Assembly (NCBI RefSeq): GCF_017877355.1
Contig: NZ_JAGIPR010000004.1
Coordinates: forward strand, 62,001-126,000
Source: Chryseobacterium jejuense
Lineage (GTDB): Bacteria > Bacteroidota > Bacteroidia > Flavobacteriales > Weeksellaceae
Reading direction: 5' to 3'
Length of the DNA: 64,000 bases
Part shown: piece by piece, positions 36,274 through 45,312 of the stretch
Layout of the letters: every line of letters begins with the position of its first letter
Numbering within the stretch: position 1 is the stretch's first letter
Notes under the pieces: generated by a model
Told to the model about the DNA's origin: nothing
Database searches by the model: none
The model's input: the letters and a program-made list of their open reading frames with translations, nothing else
Translations under genes and position numbers: made by a program

Positions 36274-37623
36274 ATGGCAAAACTGAAAACGGCATATTTC
36301 TGTCAAAACTGCGGAACCCAGTACTCCCAATGGATGGGACAATGCAAAAACTGTGGACAATGGAACACTCTGGTGGAAGAAGTAGTGGAAAAACCCAATA
36401 GCAAAGCGGTACCCTTCTCAAAAACCAAACAACATGTCATCAATATTATTGAGGTAGAAACCAGTGAAGAACCGAGACTTAAAACACCTTCGGAAGAACT
36501 GAACCGCGTTCTTGGCGGTGGAATTGTTTTAGGTTCCGTTACTTTAATTGGTGGTGAACCGGGAATTGGGAAATCTACTCTCTTGCTTCAGCTTGCCTTA
36601 AAAATGAAGAAAAAAGTTTTCTATGTTTCCGGGGAAGAAAGTGCTTCTCAGATTAAAATGAGAGCCGACAGGTTAACGGATATTCAAAATCCAAGCTGCT
36701 TCCTGTTTACAGAAACCTCGCTGGAAAAAATTCTTCATGAAGCTAAAAAACTGGAACCGGATTTCATGATTATCGATTCTATTCAGACACTACAGTCTCA
36801 ATTAATCGAAAGTTCCCCCGGAACGGTTTCTCAAATCAGAGAATGTTCCAACGAAATCATTAAATACGCTAAAGAAAACAGCATTCCTGTATTTTTAGTA
36901 GGTCATATCACCAAAGATGGCCAGATTGCCGGGCCAAAGGTACTGGAACATATGGTAGATGTGGTTTTAAATTTTGATGGAGACCGAAACCACCTTTTCA
37001 GATTATTGAGAGCCAACAAAAACCGTTTTGGATCCACTTCCGAAATCGGAATTTATGAAATGATTTCCCAGGGATTGAAGGAAATTAAAAATCCTTCGGA
37101 AATCCTTATCACCAAGAAGTTTGAAGAACTTTCCGGAAATTCTGTCGCGGTAACGTTGGAAGGAAACAGACCGATGCTTTTAGAAATTCAGGCATTGGTA
37201 AGTACAGCCGTTTATGGTACTCCTCAAAGAAGCTGTACAGGATTTGATTCAAAAAGATTGAATATGCTTCTGGCTGTGCTTGAAAAAAGAGCAGGGTTCC
37301 AATTGGGAGCTAAAGATGTTTTCCTTAATATTACCGGAGGAATAAAAACAGATGATCCGGCTTTGGATTTAGCCGTGATTGCCTCTGTTCTTTCCTCCAA
37401 TGAAGATATAGCCATTTCAGAACATTATTGTTTTGCTGGAGAGATTGGCCTGAGTGGAGAAATTCGTCCGGTTGCCCAGATTGAACAAAGAATTACCGAA
37501 GCTGAAAAATTGGGGTATGAAAAGATATTTGTTTCTAATCTTAATAAAATTCCGAAAAGAAAATTCGGAATCAAGATTGAAGAAGTAAGTAAAATTGAAG
37601 ATTTCCACGAAAGACTTTTTTAG
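36274..37623 (+). CDS. radA: DNA repair/branch-migration protein RadA
   Basis: The 449-residue protein has the N-terminal zinc finger (Cys10, 13, 24, 27), a RecA-like ATPase with Walker A GGEPGIGKST (93-102), the RadA-specific KNRFG motif (249-253) and a C-terminal Lon-protease-like domain. RadA drives branch migration of recombination intermediates. The end (KFGIKIEEVSKIEDFHERLF) is echoed by a decayed copy about 50 bases downstream. Confidence 0.96.
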   Translation: MAKLKTAYFCQNCGTQYSQWMGQCKNCGQWNTLVEEVVEKPNSKAVPFSKTKQHVINIIEVETSEEPRLKTPSEELNRVLGGGIVLGSVTLIGGEPGIGKSTLLLQLALKMKKKVFYVSGEESASQIKMRADRLTDIQNPSCFLFTETSLEKILHEAKKLEPDFMIIDSIQTLQSQLIESSPGTVSQIRECSNEIIKYAKENSIPVFLVGHITKDGQIAGPKVLEHMVDVVLNFDGDRNHLFRLLRANKNRFGSTSEIGIYEMISQGLKEIKNPSEILITKKFEELSGNSVAVTLEGNRPMLLEIQALVSTAVYGTPQRSCTGFDSKRLNMLLAVLEKRAGFQLGAKDVFLNITGGIKTDDPALDLAVIASVLSSNEDIAISEHYCFAGEIGLSGEIRPVAQIEQRITEAEKLGYEKIFVSNLNKIPKRKFGIKIEEVSKIEDFHERLF

Positions 37624-37680
37624 AGAAAAAATAAGCACAATTAATCTTGTTAAAAAAATCATCCAGGTTGGTTATTTTAT

Positions 37681-37746
37681 TAAAAAAAATCAAAAATCCG
37701 GAATAAAAATTGTAGAAATCAATAAAATTAAAGATCTTAACAAAAG
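37681..37746 (+). pseudogene. Decayed duplicate of the RadA C-terminal codons
   Basis: Read in one frame, this stretch gives KNQKSGIKIVEINKIKDLNK, which aligns without gaps to the RadA tail. By hand count about 46 of 63 bases match 37556-37618. The copy has no start and runs into the methyltransferase start region, so it is a relic and not a gene. Confidence 0.6.
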
Positions 37747-37754
37747 ATTTTCAA

Positions 37755-38426
37755 ATGATGAAAACAAGTATTCTGGAATATTACAGCAACCTCGCTGAAT
37801 CTTATGATGAGAACCGTTTCGGGAATTCTTACGGAAAATATATTGACCATCAGGAAAGAGCTTTTTTAACCTCTTTTTTCAAAGATAAAAAATATACAAG
37901 GGTTTTGGATCTGGGATGTGGAACAGGCAGGCTATTAAATTTTGCTACCCATGGAACAGATTTCAGTGAAAATATGCTGAATATTGCCCGTCAAAAATAT
38001 CCTGAAAAAAGTCTGGCTGTGGGTGAAATTTCAGAAATTCCTTTTCATGATGAGTTTGACTGTATTTTTTGCTTTCACGTTATCATGCATCAAAATCAGG
38101 AAGAAACGAGGGCATTTTTGAATGAATGCTATCAGAAGTTAAACAAAAAAGGGATTCTGATCTTTGATTATCCTGTAAAAAGCAGAAAAAAATCTGTTTC
38201 TCCACAGGAAGACTGGCATGCCGGCAACAGCTTTTCAGTTTCAGAAATTACAGAACTTTCAAAAGACCAATGGAAAGTTAAAAATACAACAGGAGTATTA
38301 TTTTTTCCTATTCACAGATTACCGAAAGCCATAAGAAAATTCTTTCTGCCGCTGGATATCTTTCTTTGCCACACCTTTCTGAAAAATTGGGCATCTTATC
38401 ACATTAGTGTTTTAGAAAAGGTATGA
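37755..38426 (+). CDS. Class I SAM-dependent methyltransferase
   Basis: The 223-residue protein has the SAM-binding motif I VLDLGCGTGRLLNFA (about 52-66), followed by GTDFSENMLNIAR and the motif FDCIFCFHVIMH. The substrate is unknown. It overlaps the vanW gene by four bases, so it is the first gene of a three-gene coupled operon (methyltransferase, VanW, AcpH). Met2 at 37758 is an equal start. Confidence 0.88.
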   Translation: MMKTSILEYYSNLAESYDENRFGNSYGKYIDHQERAFLTSFFKDKKYTRVLDLGCGTGRLLNFATHGTDFSENMLNIARQKYPEKSLAVGEISEIPFHDEFDCIFCFHVIMHQNQEETRAFLNECYQKLNKKGILIFDYPVKSRKKSVSPQEDWHAGNSFSVSEITELSKDQWKVKNTTGVLFFPIHRLPKAIRKFFLPLDIFLCHTFLKNWASYHISVLEKV

Positions 38427-39130
38427 AACAGCGATTGAAAAACTGGATTCCTCATTCATTGAAACTGCAGATAAAACTTTTGCAGCGGTATCTGGATGAT
38501 CAAAAAAACAATTATAATTATCCCAAAGAATATCGTTCAGAAAATATTGGCGAATATTCCATTAAACTCCGGCAGCCTATCAAAAGCGGAGCGTTTCATC
38601 ATAACAAAATTCACAATTTAAAAGTTGTAGGTGATAAAATTCACAATCTTATCATTCATCCCAACGAAGTATTTTCTTTCTGGAAAATGGTTGGAAAACC
38701 TAGTGCAAAGAATAATTTTAAGGAAGGAAGAAACCTCATCAACAATACAATTTCCAGTGATTTTGGTGGCGGAATCTGCCAATTCTCCTCTATTTTATAT
38801 TATTTGGCTCTTCAATCCGGCTTAAAGATTTTAGAAAGACATCCACATTCTATGGATATTTATAAAGATGAGGAACGTTTTACACCCTTAGGTTCGGATT
38901 GTACAGTTGTCTATGGTTACAAAGACCTACAGGTTCAGAATTCTTTTCCGTTTCCTGTTCAGTTTAAATGCGAGATACATGATGATGAACTTCATCTGAG
39001 TTTGATTTCCCCGGAAGAAGTGATCTTAAACGACATTGAGTTTAAATATCACAAAATTGAAAAAGGAGTCTGGGTGGAAACAGTAAGCAATAGCCGAATT
39101 TTGTTTAAAAATTTTTATATTCGTTTATGA
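38423..39130 (+). CDS. VanW-family protein
   Basis: This 235-residue protein is dominated by the VanW domain. HNKIHNLKVVGDKIHNLIIHPNEVFSFW is followed by GRNLINNTISSDFGGGICQFSSILYYLALQSGL (about 101-133), whose FGGGICQ segment holds the conserved Cys of the family. VanW occurs in some glycopeptide-resistance clusters, but its function is unknown, and there are no resistance genes here. It overlaps both neighbours by four bases. Confidence 0.9.
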   Translation: MKQRLKNWIPHSLKLQIKLLQRYLDDQKNNYNYPKEYRSENIGEYSIKLRQPIKSGAFHHNKIHNLKVVGDKIHNLIIHPNEVFSFWKMVGKPSAKNNFKEGRNLINNTISSDFGGGICQFSSILYYLALQSGLKILERHPHSMDIYKDEERFTPLGSDCTVVYGYKDLQVQNSFPFPVQFKCEIHDDELHLSLISPEEVILNDIEFKYHKIEKGVWVETVSNSRILFKNFYIRL

Positions 39131-39720
39131 ATTATCTGGCTCACTCCCTTCTCACTTTCACTGATGGACAAATTGTTGGTCAGTTTTTGGAAGATTTTAT
39201 CCGAAACAGGGATCGTTTTTCCTTTCCTAAGGATATTCAGGATGGAATTACTTTACACAGAGCCATTGACACTTTCACAGACTCTCACCCTGCCATTCAC
39301 GAAGCTAAAAAAGTATTCGCTCCCTTAGTAAGACTATATGCAGGTGCATTTGTAGATGTCTCTATGGATTATTTTGTAGCTAATGATCTCTCTTTAAACT
39401 CTCTAGCAGAATGGAAGGCACATTCTTTACACGTCTACAAAGTTTTAAATACTAATGAAGAATGGCTCCCGGAAAATTTCAAGAAAATGCTGATCAAAAT
39501 GGAGCAGGACGACTGGCTTTATAATTACCGTGAAGACTGGGGTATTAAATTCAGTATCCAAAATGTATTGAACAAAGCAAAGTATCTGGATAAGGATATT
39601 CCTGTTTTTGAAGCTTTTCTAAATAATAAAGACTTTCTTCAAGAGTGCTACAATGATTTTTTTCCGGACCTACTGGCTCATGCAAAAGACATTAATATAC
39701 GTCTTCAACCGAAAAATTAA
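39127..39720 (+). CDS. acpH: Acyl carrier protein phosphodiesterase (AcpH family)
   Basis: The 197-residue protein starts with the family signature MNYLAHSLLTF and has GQFLEDFIRNRDRF and GITLHRAIDTFTDSHPAI, with the His/Asp residues of an HD-like metal site. AcpH removes the 4'-phosphopantetheine group from acyl carrier protein. It is the last gene of the overlapping operon and its stop overlaps the end of the convergent gene. Confidence 0.9.
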   Translation: MNYLAHSLLTFTDGQIVGQFLEDFIRNRDRFSFPKDIQDGITLHRAIDTFTDSHPAIHEAKKVFAPLVRLYAGAFVDVSMDYFVANDLSLNSLAEWKAHSLHVYKVLNTNEEWLPENFKKMLIKMEQDDWLYNYREDWGIKFSIQNVLNKAKYLDKDIPVFEAFLNNKDFLQECYNDFFPDLLAHAKDINIRLQPKN

Positions 39721-40217
39721 AACTGTTTATAAAGATATCGGTTCGGATACGTTAATTTTTCACTCTTTCTGTCTCCCTTTACAATGATATGAACAATATT
39801 AATCTGGTCATCAAAAAGGTTGTACAGTAAACTTACAGCCGCTTCTATTTTTTTAGGATTGGCAACAGGCTCTGATTCTAAATAAACATTTACAGATTCC
39901 TGGTCTTCTTCATATCCTATATAATTGATTTTAAGAAATTTATTATCTGTTTTGAGTTTAAAATATTCCTGACAATATTTGAACAGTGCTTCATTAAGTT
40001 TTGCTTTGTACTTGTCATCATTAAAATGAAAAGTTCCTCCATACTTTTTCCCAAGGCCATTCTCCAGATCATCAAGAAAGAATCTTCCTGTTACTTCAAA
40101 GGTTTTAGATTTAGAGCTGTAGTTGATCTCTACGGATCCTACGTGATAAGGATGCCATACTTTTGTAAAAGACAATAAAAAAACAATTGGGAGCAACAAT
40201 AGCCATAATTTCTTCAT
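39717..40217 (-). CDS. DUF6702-like exported protein of unknown function
   Basis: The 166-residue protein starts with a hydrophobic signal segment (MKKLWLLLLPIVFLLSFTKV), followed by WHPYHVGSVEINYSSKSKTFEVTGRFFLDDLE. Proteins of this type sit beside HupE-like and M1-peptidase genes in Flavobacteriia, as here. I recognise the family from sequence style and context, not by a definite motif. The function is unknown. Its stop overlaps acpH by four bases. Confidence 0.7.
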   Translation of the reverse strand: MKKLWLLLLPIVFLLSFTKVWHPYHVGSVEINYSSKSKTFEVTGRFFLDDLENGLGKKYGGTFHFNDDKYKAKLNEALFKYCQEYFKLKTDNKFLKINYIGYEEDQESVNVYLESEPVANPKKIEAAVSLLYNLFDDQINIVHIIVKGDRKSEKLTYPNRYLYKQF

Positions 40218-40235
40218 AAATCCCGACTTTTAAAT

Positions 40236-40272
40236 AATGTGTACGAAATTAATCATTATTTTCGTACGCATT
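40236..40272. promoter_or_regulatory. Operator-like dyad between divergent genes
   Basis: AATGTGTACGAAA (40236-40248) and TTTCGTACGCATT (40260-40272) are complementary at 12 of 13 positions, separated by 11 bases. It lies between the starts of the DUF6702-like gene (minus) and the hupE-like gene (plus), which suits a regulator site. The regulator is unknown. Confidence 0.5.
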
Positions 40273-40284
40273 ATATTTTACTTT

Positions 40285-40866
40285 ATGATGCAGGATTTTC
40301 TATTTTATTTAAACCTTGGATGGGAACACATTATTTCCCTTGATGCCTTAGACCATCAGCTTTTTGTTCTGGCTCTAATTGCCGTTTACTCTTATAGTGA
40401 TTGGAAAAAAATTCTTATTCTCGTAACGGCGTTCACTATTGGGCATTCCATTACATTAGCTTTAAGTATTCTTGATGTTTTCAGAGTTCCTTCGGATTGG
40501 GTTGAATTTTTAATTCCTTTAACCATCGTTCTCACCTCCCTGGACAATATCATTATGAAGAACCAGAAACAGACGTTAATGCGTGCCAATTACTACCTTG
40601 CCCTTATTTTTGGTTTGGTTCATGGGATGGGCTTTGCCAACACAGCAAGAGTAATGATCACTAAGAGTCAAAGTATTGCAGTCCCGTTATTAGGTTTTAA
40701 TATCGGATTGGAACTAGGACAAATCGTTATTGTTGGAGCAATTTTAATATTGCTGTTTATTCTGCTTACCCTTTTTAAGGTGAATAAAAAAGATTGGATC
40801 CTTTTTGTCTCATCCGGAGTCTTTGCATTATCCTTAAAAATGACTTTGGAAAGAATTCCTTTCTAA
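40285..40866 (+). CDS. HupE/UreJ-family membrane protein
   Basis: The protein is about 193 residues from MMQDFLFYLNLGWEHI. It has the family features: six to seven membrane helices, GWEHIISLDALDHQLF (His-rich first loop), FTIGHSITLAL and FGLVHGMGFA. HupE/UreJ proteins are linked to nickel or other metal uptake for hydrogenase or urease, but neither enzyme is visible here. The start at 40237 was rejected because it falls inside the dyad at 40236-40272. Confidence 0.85.
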   Translation: MMQDFLFYLNLGWEHIISLDALDHQLFVLALIAVYSYSDWKKILILVTAFTIGHSITLALSILDVFRVPSDWVEFLIPLTIVLTSLDNIIMKNQKQTLMRANYYLALIFGLVHGMGFANTARVMITKSQSIAVPLLGFNIGLELGQIVIVGAILILLFILLTLFKVNKKDWILFVSSGVFALSLKMTLERIPF

Positions 40867-40912
40867 ACGTGAAATATTTTTATTATTTCAACTGCTTATT
40901 ACTATCTTTGAT

Positions 40913-40920
40913 AATTATTA
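40913..40920 (+). promoter_or_regulatory. -7 element of the M1 peptidase gene
   Basis: TATCTTTG matches TAnnTTTG, 13 bases before the ATG. Confidence 0.5.
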
Positions 40921-40933
40921 AATCATTTCGGTT

Positions 40934-43318
40934 ATGAAACTAAAAGTTGTTATACTTTCACTTTCTGTATTTGCATATACAGGTTTCACCGCACAAAATA
41001 TTCAGAATAACCCGGGCAGCAATCATGGAAACAAGTTTGAACAGCTGGGAACTATTCTACCAACACCTAATATTTACAGAGCAGCTTCCGGAGCGCCAGG
41101 GCATGCCTACTGGCAAAACAGAGCTGACTATAACATTACTGCCTACCTTGATGAGGATAAAAGAAATCTGAAAGGTTCGGAAACAGTTACTTATTACAAC
41201 AATTCTCCTGATGAGCTGGATTACATCTGGCTTCAGCTGGATGAAAATGAGCATTCCAGCGTAAGAAATGCAGGTTATGATAATTCTTCCGTACTCCGTC
41301 CGTCAACAACTGACCAACAGCTTAAGGTTACGGAACTTCCTGTAAAAGATAATGGTTACGGAGTTACGCTTGAAAAAGTAACTGACGCTTCTGGAAGTCC
41401 TTTAAAATACACCGTCAATAAAACTATGATGCGTATTGACCTTCCAAAAGCTTTGAAAAAAGGAGAAAAATTTGTTTTCAAGGTAGACTGGAACTACAAT
41501 ATTTCCAACAGAATGAAGATGGGTGGCCGTGGCGGTTATGAAAACTTCCCGGAAGATGGTAATGACTTATACACAATGGCCCAATGGTATCCAAGGATGT
41601 GCGTGTATAGTGATTTCCAGGGCTGGCAAAATCATCAGTTTACCGGAAGAGGAGAATTTGCACTGGTTTTCGGAAACTACAAAGTCACTATGAATGTACC
41701 TGCCGACCATATCGTAGGCGGAACAGGAGAATGTAAAAACTACGATCAGGTATTAACTTCTGACCAACTTTCAAGATACAGAAAAGCAGAGAGCGCTTCT
41801 GAACCTATAGAAATTGTAACCTTAGACGAAGCTAAAAAAGCAGAGAAAAATCATTCCAAGCAAAGAAAAACATGGGTTTTTGAAGCCAATGATGTAAGAG
41901 ATTTTGCATGGACTTCTTCCAGAAAATTTGTTTGGGACGGAATGCGTGTTACGATTCCTGAAAACAATAATAAAGTAATGGCCATGAGTTTTTACCCTAA
42001 AGAATCTTATGGACTTTACAGAAAGTTTTCTACAAAAGCAGTAGCTCATACGATTAAAACCTATTCGGAATTTACTATTCCCTACCCATACCCGGTAGCT
42101 CAATCTGTAGAAGCGGCCAGTGGAATGGAATATCCGATGATCTGTTTCAACTTCGGAAGAACAGAAAAAGACGGTACTTATTCTGAAGGAACTAAAAACG
42201 GAATGATCGGGGTAATTATCCATGAAGTAGGTCACAACTTCTTCCCGATGATCATCAATTCTGATGAAAGACAATGGGCATGGATGGATGAAGGATTAAA
42301 TACCTTCACAGAATATCTCACCGAAGAAAAATGGGATAATAAGTTCCCATCTAAAAGAGGTCCGGCATGGACGATTGTAGATTACATGAAGCTTCCGAAA
42401 GATCAATTGGAACCTATCATGAGCAATTCTGAAAATATTGTTCAATATGGTCCAAATGCTTACTCAAAGCCTGCTACAGGATTAAATATTCTTCGTGAAA
42501 CCATTATGGGAAGAGAACTTTTTGATAAAGCATTCAAAACTTATGCAAAAAGATGGGCTTTCAAACACCCTGAACCTGCAGATCTTTTCCGTACGATGGA
42601 AGATGCCAGTGGTGAAGACCTTGACTGGTTCTGGAGAGGGTGGTTCTATGGAACTGATCCCGTAGATATTGCCATCGATAAAGTAACAGTAGCAACACCT
42701 AACCTGGAAACGAATCCAAAAGCAGCTGAAGAAATAAAATATCAGGTTGATAAGCCTTTAGTAAACAGTTTTGAAGACCTTTCAAAAATCAGAAACAGAG
42801 AAGATAAAAATATCACCTTCTATGTTGACCAGGATAAAGAGGCTCAGGATTTCTACTACAAATATGACAGAGGTCAGGAAAAGGTAAGCACTAAAGAGTA
42901 TACAACTAAAGTGGATGCTACTCTACCTTTGGATGCTAAGGATAAGGAAAAATTCAAAAATATTACGGCTTATCAGATCGACTTTTTGAATAAAGGTGGA
43001 TTGGTAATGCCAATTATTCTTGAATTCACTTTTGAAGATGGTTCAAAATTATATGATAAATCTTCTGCACAGATCTGGAGACTGAATGAACAAAAAGTTT
43101 CCAAAACGTATTATTTTGATAAGAAGCTTAAATCTATTCAGTTAGATCCGATGAGAGAAACGGCTGATATTGATACAAACAATAACTTATGGACCAACAA
43201 TGGCTCCGGTGGTGAGACTTCCAAATTCCAGCTCTTTAAGCAGAAACAGGAAGGAACTCCTGTAAGAGGAAGTTCAAACGGAAAAGTAAATCCGATGCAG
43301 GCAGCAGGAAAAATATAA
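40934..43318 (+). CDS. Secreted M1-family aminopeptidase
   Basis: The 794-residue protein starts with a signal peptide (MKLKVVILSLSVFAYTGFTA). The zinc site is HEVGH (430-434) with Glu453 in MDEGLNTF, the exact HExxH-18-E spacing of gluzincins. GMEYPMICFNF (about 396-406) is the M1 GxMEN-like substrate motif in diverged form. It has no C-terminal sorting domain that I recognise. It probably trims peptides in the periplasm or outside the cell. Confidence 0.93.
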   Translation: MKLKVVILSLSVFAYTGFTAQNIQNNPGSNHGNKFEQLGTILPTPNIYRAASGAPGHAYWQNRADYNITAYLDEDKRNLKGSETVTYYNNSPDELDYIWLQLDENEHSSVRNAGYDNSSVLRPSTTDQQLKVTELPVKDNGYGVTLEKVTDASGSPLKYTVNKTMMRIDLPKALKKGEKFVFKVDWNYNISNRMKMGGRGGYENFPEDGNDLYTMAQWYPRMCVYSDFQGWQNHQFTGRGEFALVFGNYKVTMNVPADHIVGGTGECKNYDQVLTSDQLSRYRKAESASEPIEIVTLDEAKKAEKNHSKQRKTWVFEANDVRDFAWTSSRKFVWDGMRVTIPENNNKVMAMSFYPKESYGLYRKFSTKAVAHTIKTYSEFTIPYPYPVAQSVEAASGMEYPMICFNFGRTEKDGTYSEGTKNGMIGVIIHEVGHNFFPMIINSDERQWAWMDEGLNTFTEYLTEEKWDNKFPSKRGPAWTIVDYMKLPKDQLEPIMSNSENIVQYGPNAYSKPATGLNILRETIMGRELFDKAFKTYAKRWAFKHPEPADLFRTMEDASGEDLDWFWRGWFYGTDPVDIAIDKVTVATPNLETNPKAAEEIKYQVDKPLVNSFEDLSKIRNREDKNITFYVDQDKEAQDFYYKYDRGQEKVSTKEYTTKVDATLPLDAKDKEKFKNITAYQIDFLNKGGLVMPIILEFTFEDGSKLYDKSSAQIWRLNEQKVSKTYYFDKKLKSIQLDPMRETADIDTNNNLWTNNGSGGETSKFQLFKQKQEGTPVRGSSNGKVNPMQAAGKI

Positions 43319-43325
43319 CCCTAAA

Positions 43326-43355
43326 TAAAAAAACAGCTTTAAAGCTGTTTTTTTA
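43326..43355. terminator. Bidirectional terminator between the M1 peptidase and lytTR genes
   Basis: AAACAGCTTT pairs with AAAGCTGTTT, with A-run and T-run on the two sides. Confidence 0.88.
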
Positions 43356-43356
43356 T

Positions 43357-44055
43357 TTAACCAAAGGATTCTTTCAGGTGTTTTTTGTAAGTTCTTCCCA
43401 GTGGAAGCTGTTCCCCATTTTTCAAATAGATCGTATTCGAATCATATGAACTGATATGGGAAGACAGTACAATATATGATTTGTGAATTCTGATAAACCC
43501 TAAATTCTGGTAGTTTTCTTCAAAATTGGACATCCGCTCCAGAATCATATATTTTTTCAGATGGGTCATCAGGATAATATATTCTCCAAAACCCTGAACC
43601 CATTTTATATCTTTAAGAAGCACTTTATTCATGATATAATTCGACTTAAACATAATAAAATCTTCCTGTTTTTTATCTTCTGCAGACTGTTTAAACTGCA
43701 AAAAATCTTTTGCTTTATAGACTGCTTTTTTAAATGTTTCAAAATCTACGGGCTTCACAAGATAATGCACAACATCCAGTTCAAATGCTCTTACTGCATA
43801 CTGTGTTTCCAAGGTAAGAAATATGCATAGAGGTTTGTAGGGCAATTGCAGTAAAAGATCAATCCCATTAATATAAGGCATATTGATATCCAAAATAACA
43901 AGGTCTACCCTATTCTTTTGTAAGTATTGAAGGGCATCTTCAGAATTCTGAAAGGTTTCCAGCAATTCAACATCTTCTATCTTTGCACAATAATGCCGGA
44001 TAAGTTCTAATGCGGGATATTCATCATCCACACCTACAATTGTCAGGTTAGCCAT
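43357..44055 (-). CDS. LytTR-family response regulator
   Basis: The 232-residue protein has a receiver domain with the acidic pair Asp10/Asp11, phosphoacceptor Asp56 (VILDINMP) and the Lys in VKPVDF (about 101-106). A LytTR DNA-binding domain follows (FIMFKSNYIMNKVLLKDIKWVQG through LGFIRIHKSYIV). Its first ATG shares one base with the end of the sensor gene, so the two are translationally coupled. It probably controls the divergent organic-acid transport operon. Confidence 0.93.
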   Translation of the reverse strand: MANLTIVGVDDEYPALELIRHYCAKIEDVELLETFQNSEDALQYLQKNRVDLVILDINMPYINGIDLLLQLPYKPLCIFLTLETQYAVRAFELDVVHYLVKPVDFETFKKAVYKAKDFLQFKQSAEDKKQEDFIMFKSNYIMNKVLLKDIKWVQGFGEYIILMTHLKKYMILERMSNFEENYQNLGFIRIHKSYIVLSSHISSYDSNTIYLKNGEQLPLGRTYKKHLKESFG

Positions 44056-45161
44056 TATAATTTAATTTTTAAAAGAGTCTCGTATGTATTGTTTTCGGTT
44101 GCTTTGGATATAAAAGTAAACCTTTCAGGGTAATATTTCTCCAGAATACTGATAACAGCTTCATTTCCCAATCCGTTATCATTGGAATTCTCGATAAGAT
44201 TTTTATTTTGTGTTACAGAATTTTTGATTTCAAATACAAATTCCTGATCCTGGATCTTGTAATTGACTCTTATGAAACTATCGGCCTCTATTCCTACTGC
44301 TGAATGTTTCAAGGCATTTTCAAATAATGTAAGGTAAACAGAGGGTGGAATCTCAATAAGTTCCAGAATTTCTTCATCATCAATATCAAAATCAATATCC
44401 AATACATTATGATACTTCAACTCGTAAAGCCCAATGAGTGATTTAATGGATGAAAACTCCTGCATAAGGGTAATTTTCTCTTTATTGGTATCATAAATAA
44501 CATACTGAAGCAATCTACTGAGCTGCAAAATAGATTCTGAAGTATTTTCAGACGGATTAAAGCTTTTAGAATAGATATTATTGAGTGTATTCAGCAGAAA
44601 ATGCGGATTTAATTTGGATTTCAAAAGAGCAAGATACAGCTCATCTTTTTCCTCTCCTAATTCTTTAAAGTCCTGTTCAATCAAAAATTTATCTTTCGTA
44701 ATCCCCAAAAATGAGGCAACCAAAATCACAATCCCTTGTGCCGTGTAGACATTGTATAAAAATTTGGTATTGGATAACATCTCATTAAATTCCATATTGA
44801 ACACTGCTGGTTCCAGTAAAATTCTGAAAAGACTTGATACCAGAAAACAGATAAAGGCATACAGAATAAACTCAGGATACTTATTGGAAAGATAAAATCG
44901 GGGAACGAGATAAAAGTACACCAAATAGTAAATCCCAATATTGAAAACAATCACAAATAATACCGACCAGACGAGTTCCGGAACATCTAAAAAGTAATTT
45001 TCGGTGAAAAAAGTGATGATAAAAAAGAGTAAAAAGAATAAGGCATGCTGAAATTTCAGCAAAAACCCCCAATGATATTCCATCAGCCTTTTCAGAATCC
45101 TACCATTAAGTAAAACCCTAAAAACCAACAATATAAATATAATATTGATAATAAAAAACAT
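44055..45161 (-). CDS. LytS/YehU-type sensor histidine kinase
   Basis: This 368-residue protein has five or six N-terminal membrane helices (about 1-155). A His_kinase domain carries the phosphorylated His187 in KSKLNPHFLLNTLNN, and an ATP-binding domain carries the N-box FENALKHS and GLGNEAVI. The membrane part is not a recognised sensor family, so the signal is unknown. It may be an organic acid, given the transport genes across the divergent promoter. Confidence 0.92.
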   Translation of the reverse strand: MFFIINIIFILLVFRVLLNGRILKRLMEYHWGFLLKFQHALFFLLFFIITFFTENYFLDVPELVWSVLFVIVFNIGIYYLVYFYLVPRFYLSNKYPEFILYAFICFLVSSLFRILLEPAVFNMEFNEMLSNTKFLYNVYTAQGIVILVASFLGITKDKFLIEQDFKELGEEKDELYLALLKSKLNPHFLLNTLNNIYSKSFNPSENTSESILQLSRLLQYVIYDTNKEKITLMQEFSSIKSLIGLYELKYHNVLDIDFDIDDEEILELIEIPPSVYLTLFENALKHSAVGIEADSFIRVNYKIQDQEFVFEIKNSVTQNKNLIENSNDNGLGNEAVISILEKYYPERFTFISKATENNTYETLLKIKL

Positions 45162-45276
45162 CTAAAATATCCAATTTTCAATCTTCCAAATATAAGACCT
45201 TTTTTACCCGGGATTGCAGTTCACTGATAAAAACTGTCATTGATTGAAAAATAAATTCACGGCTTCTTCTTATAAA

Positions 45277-45284
45277 TATATTTG
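45277..45284 (+). promoter_or_regulatory. -7 element of the organic-acid transport operon
   Basis: TATATTTG matches TAnnTTTG, 29 bases before the ATG of the DUF2490 gene. Upstream, TCACTGAT (45221-45228) and TCATTGAT (45237-45244) form a weak direct repeat that could be a LytTR site. Confidence 0.5.
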
Positions 45285-45312
45285 AAACAGCAGGATATTA
45301 ATTCAATGTTAC

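Noticed and set aside
37595..37798. Open frame covering the radA end and the next gene start
   Set aside because: It arises from the decayed duplicate of the radA tail and overlaps two real genes.
40237..40284. Longer N-terminus of the HupE-like protein
   Set aside because: The extra codons come from the operator-like dyad, and the conserved start is MMQDF at 40285.
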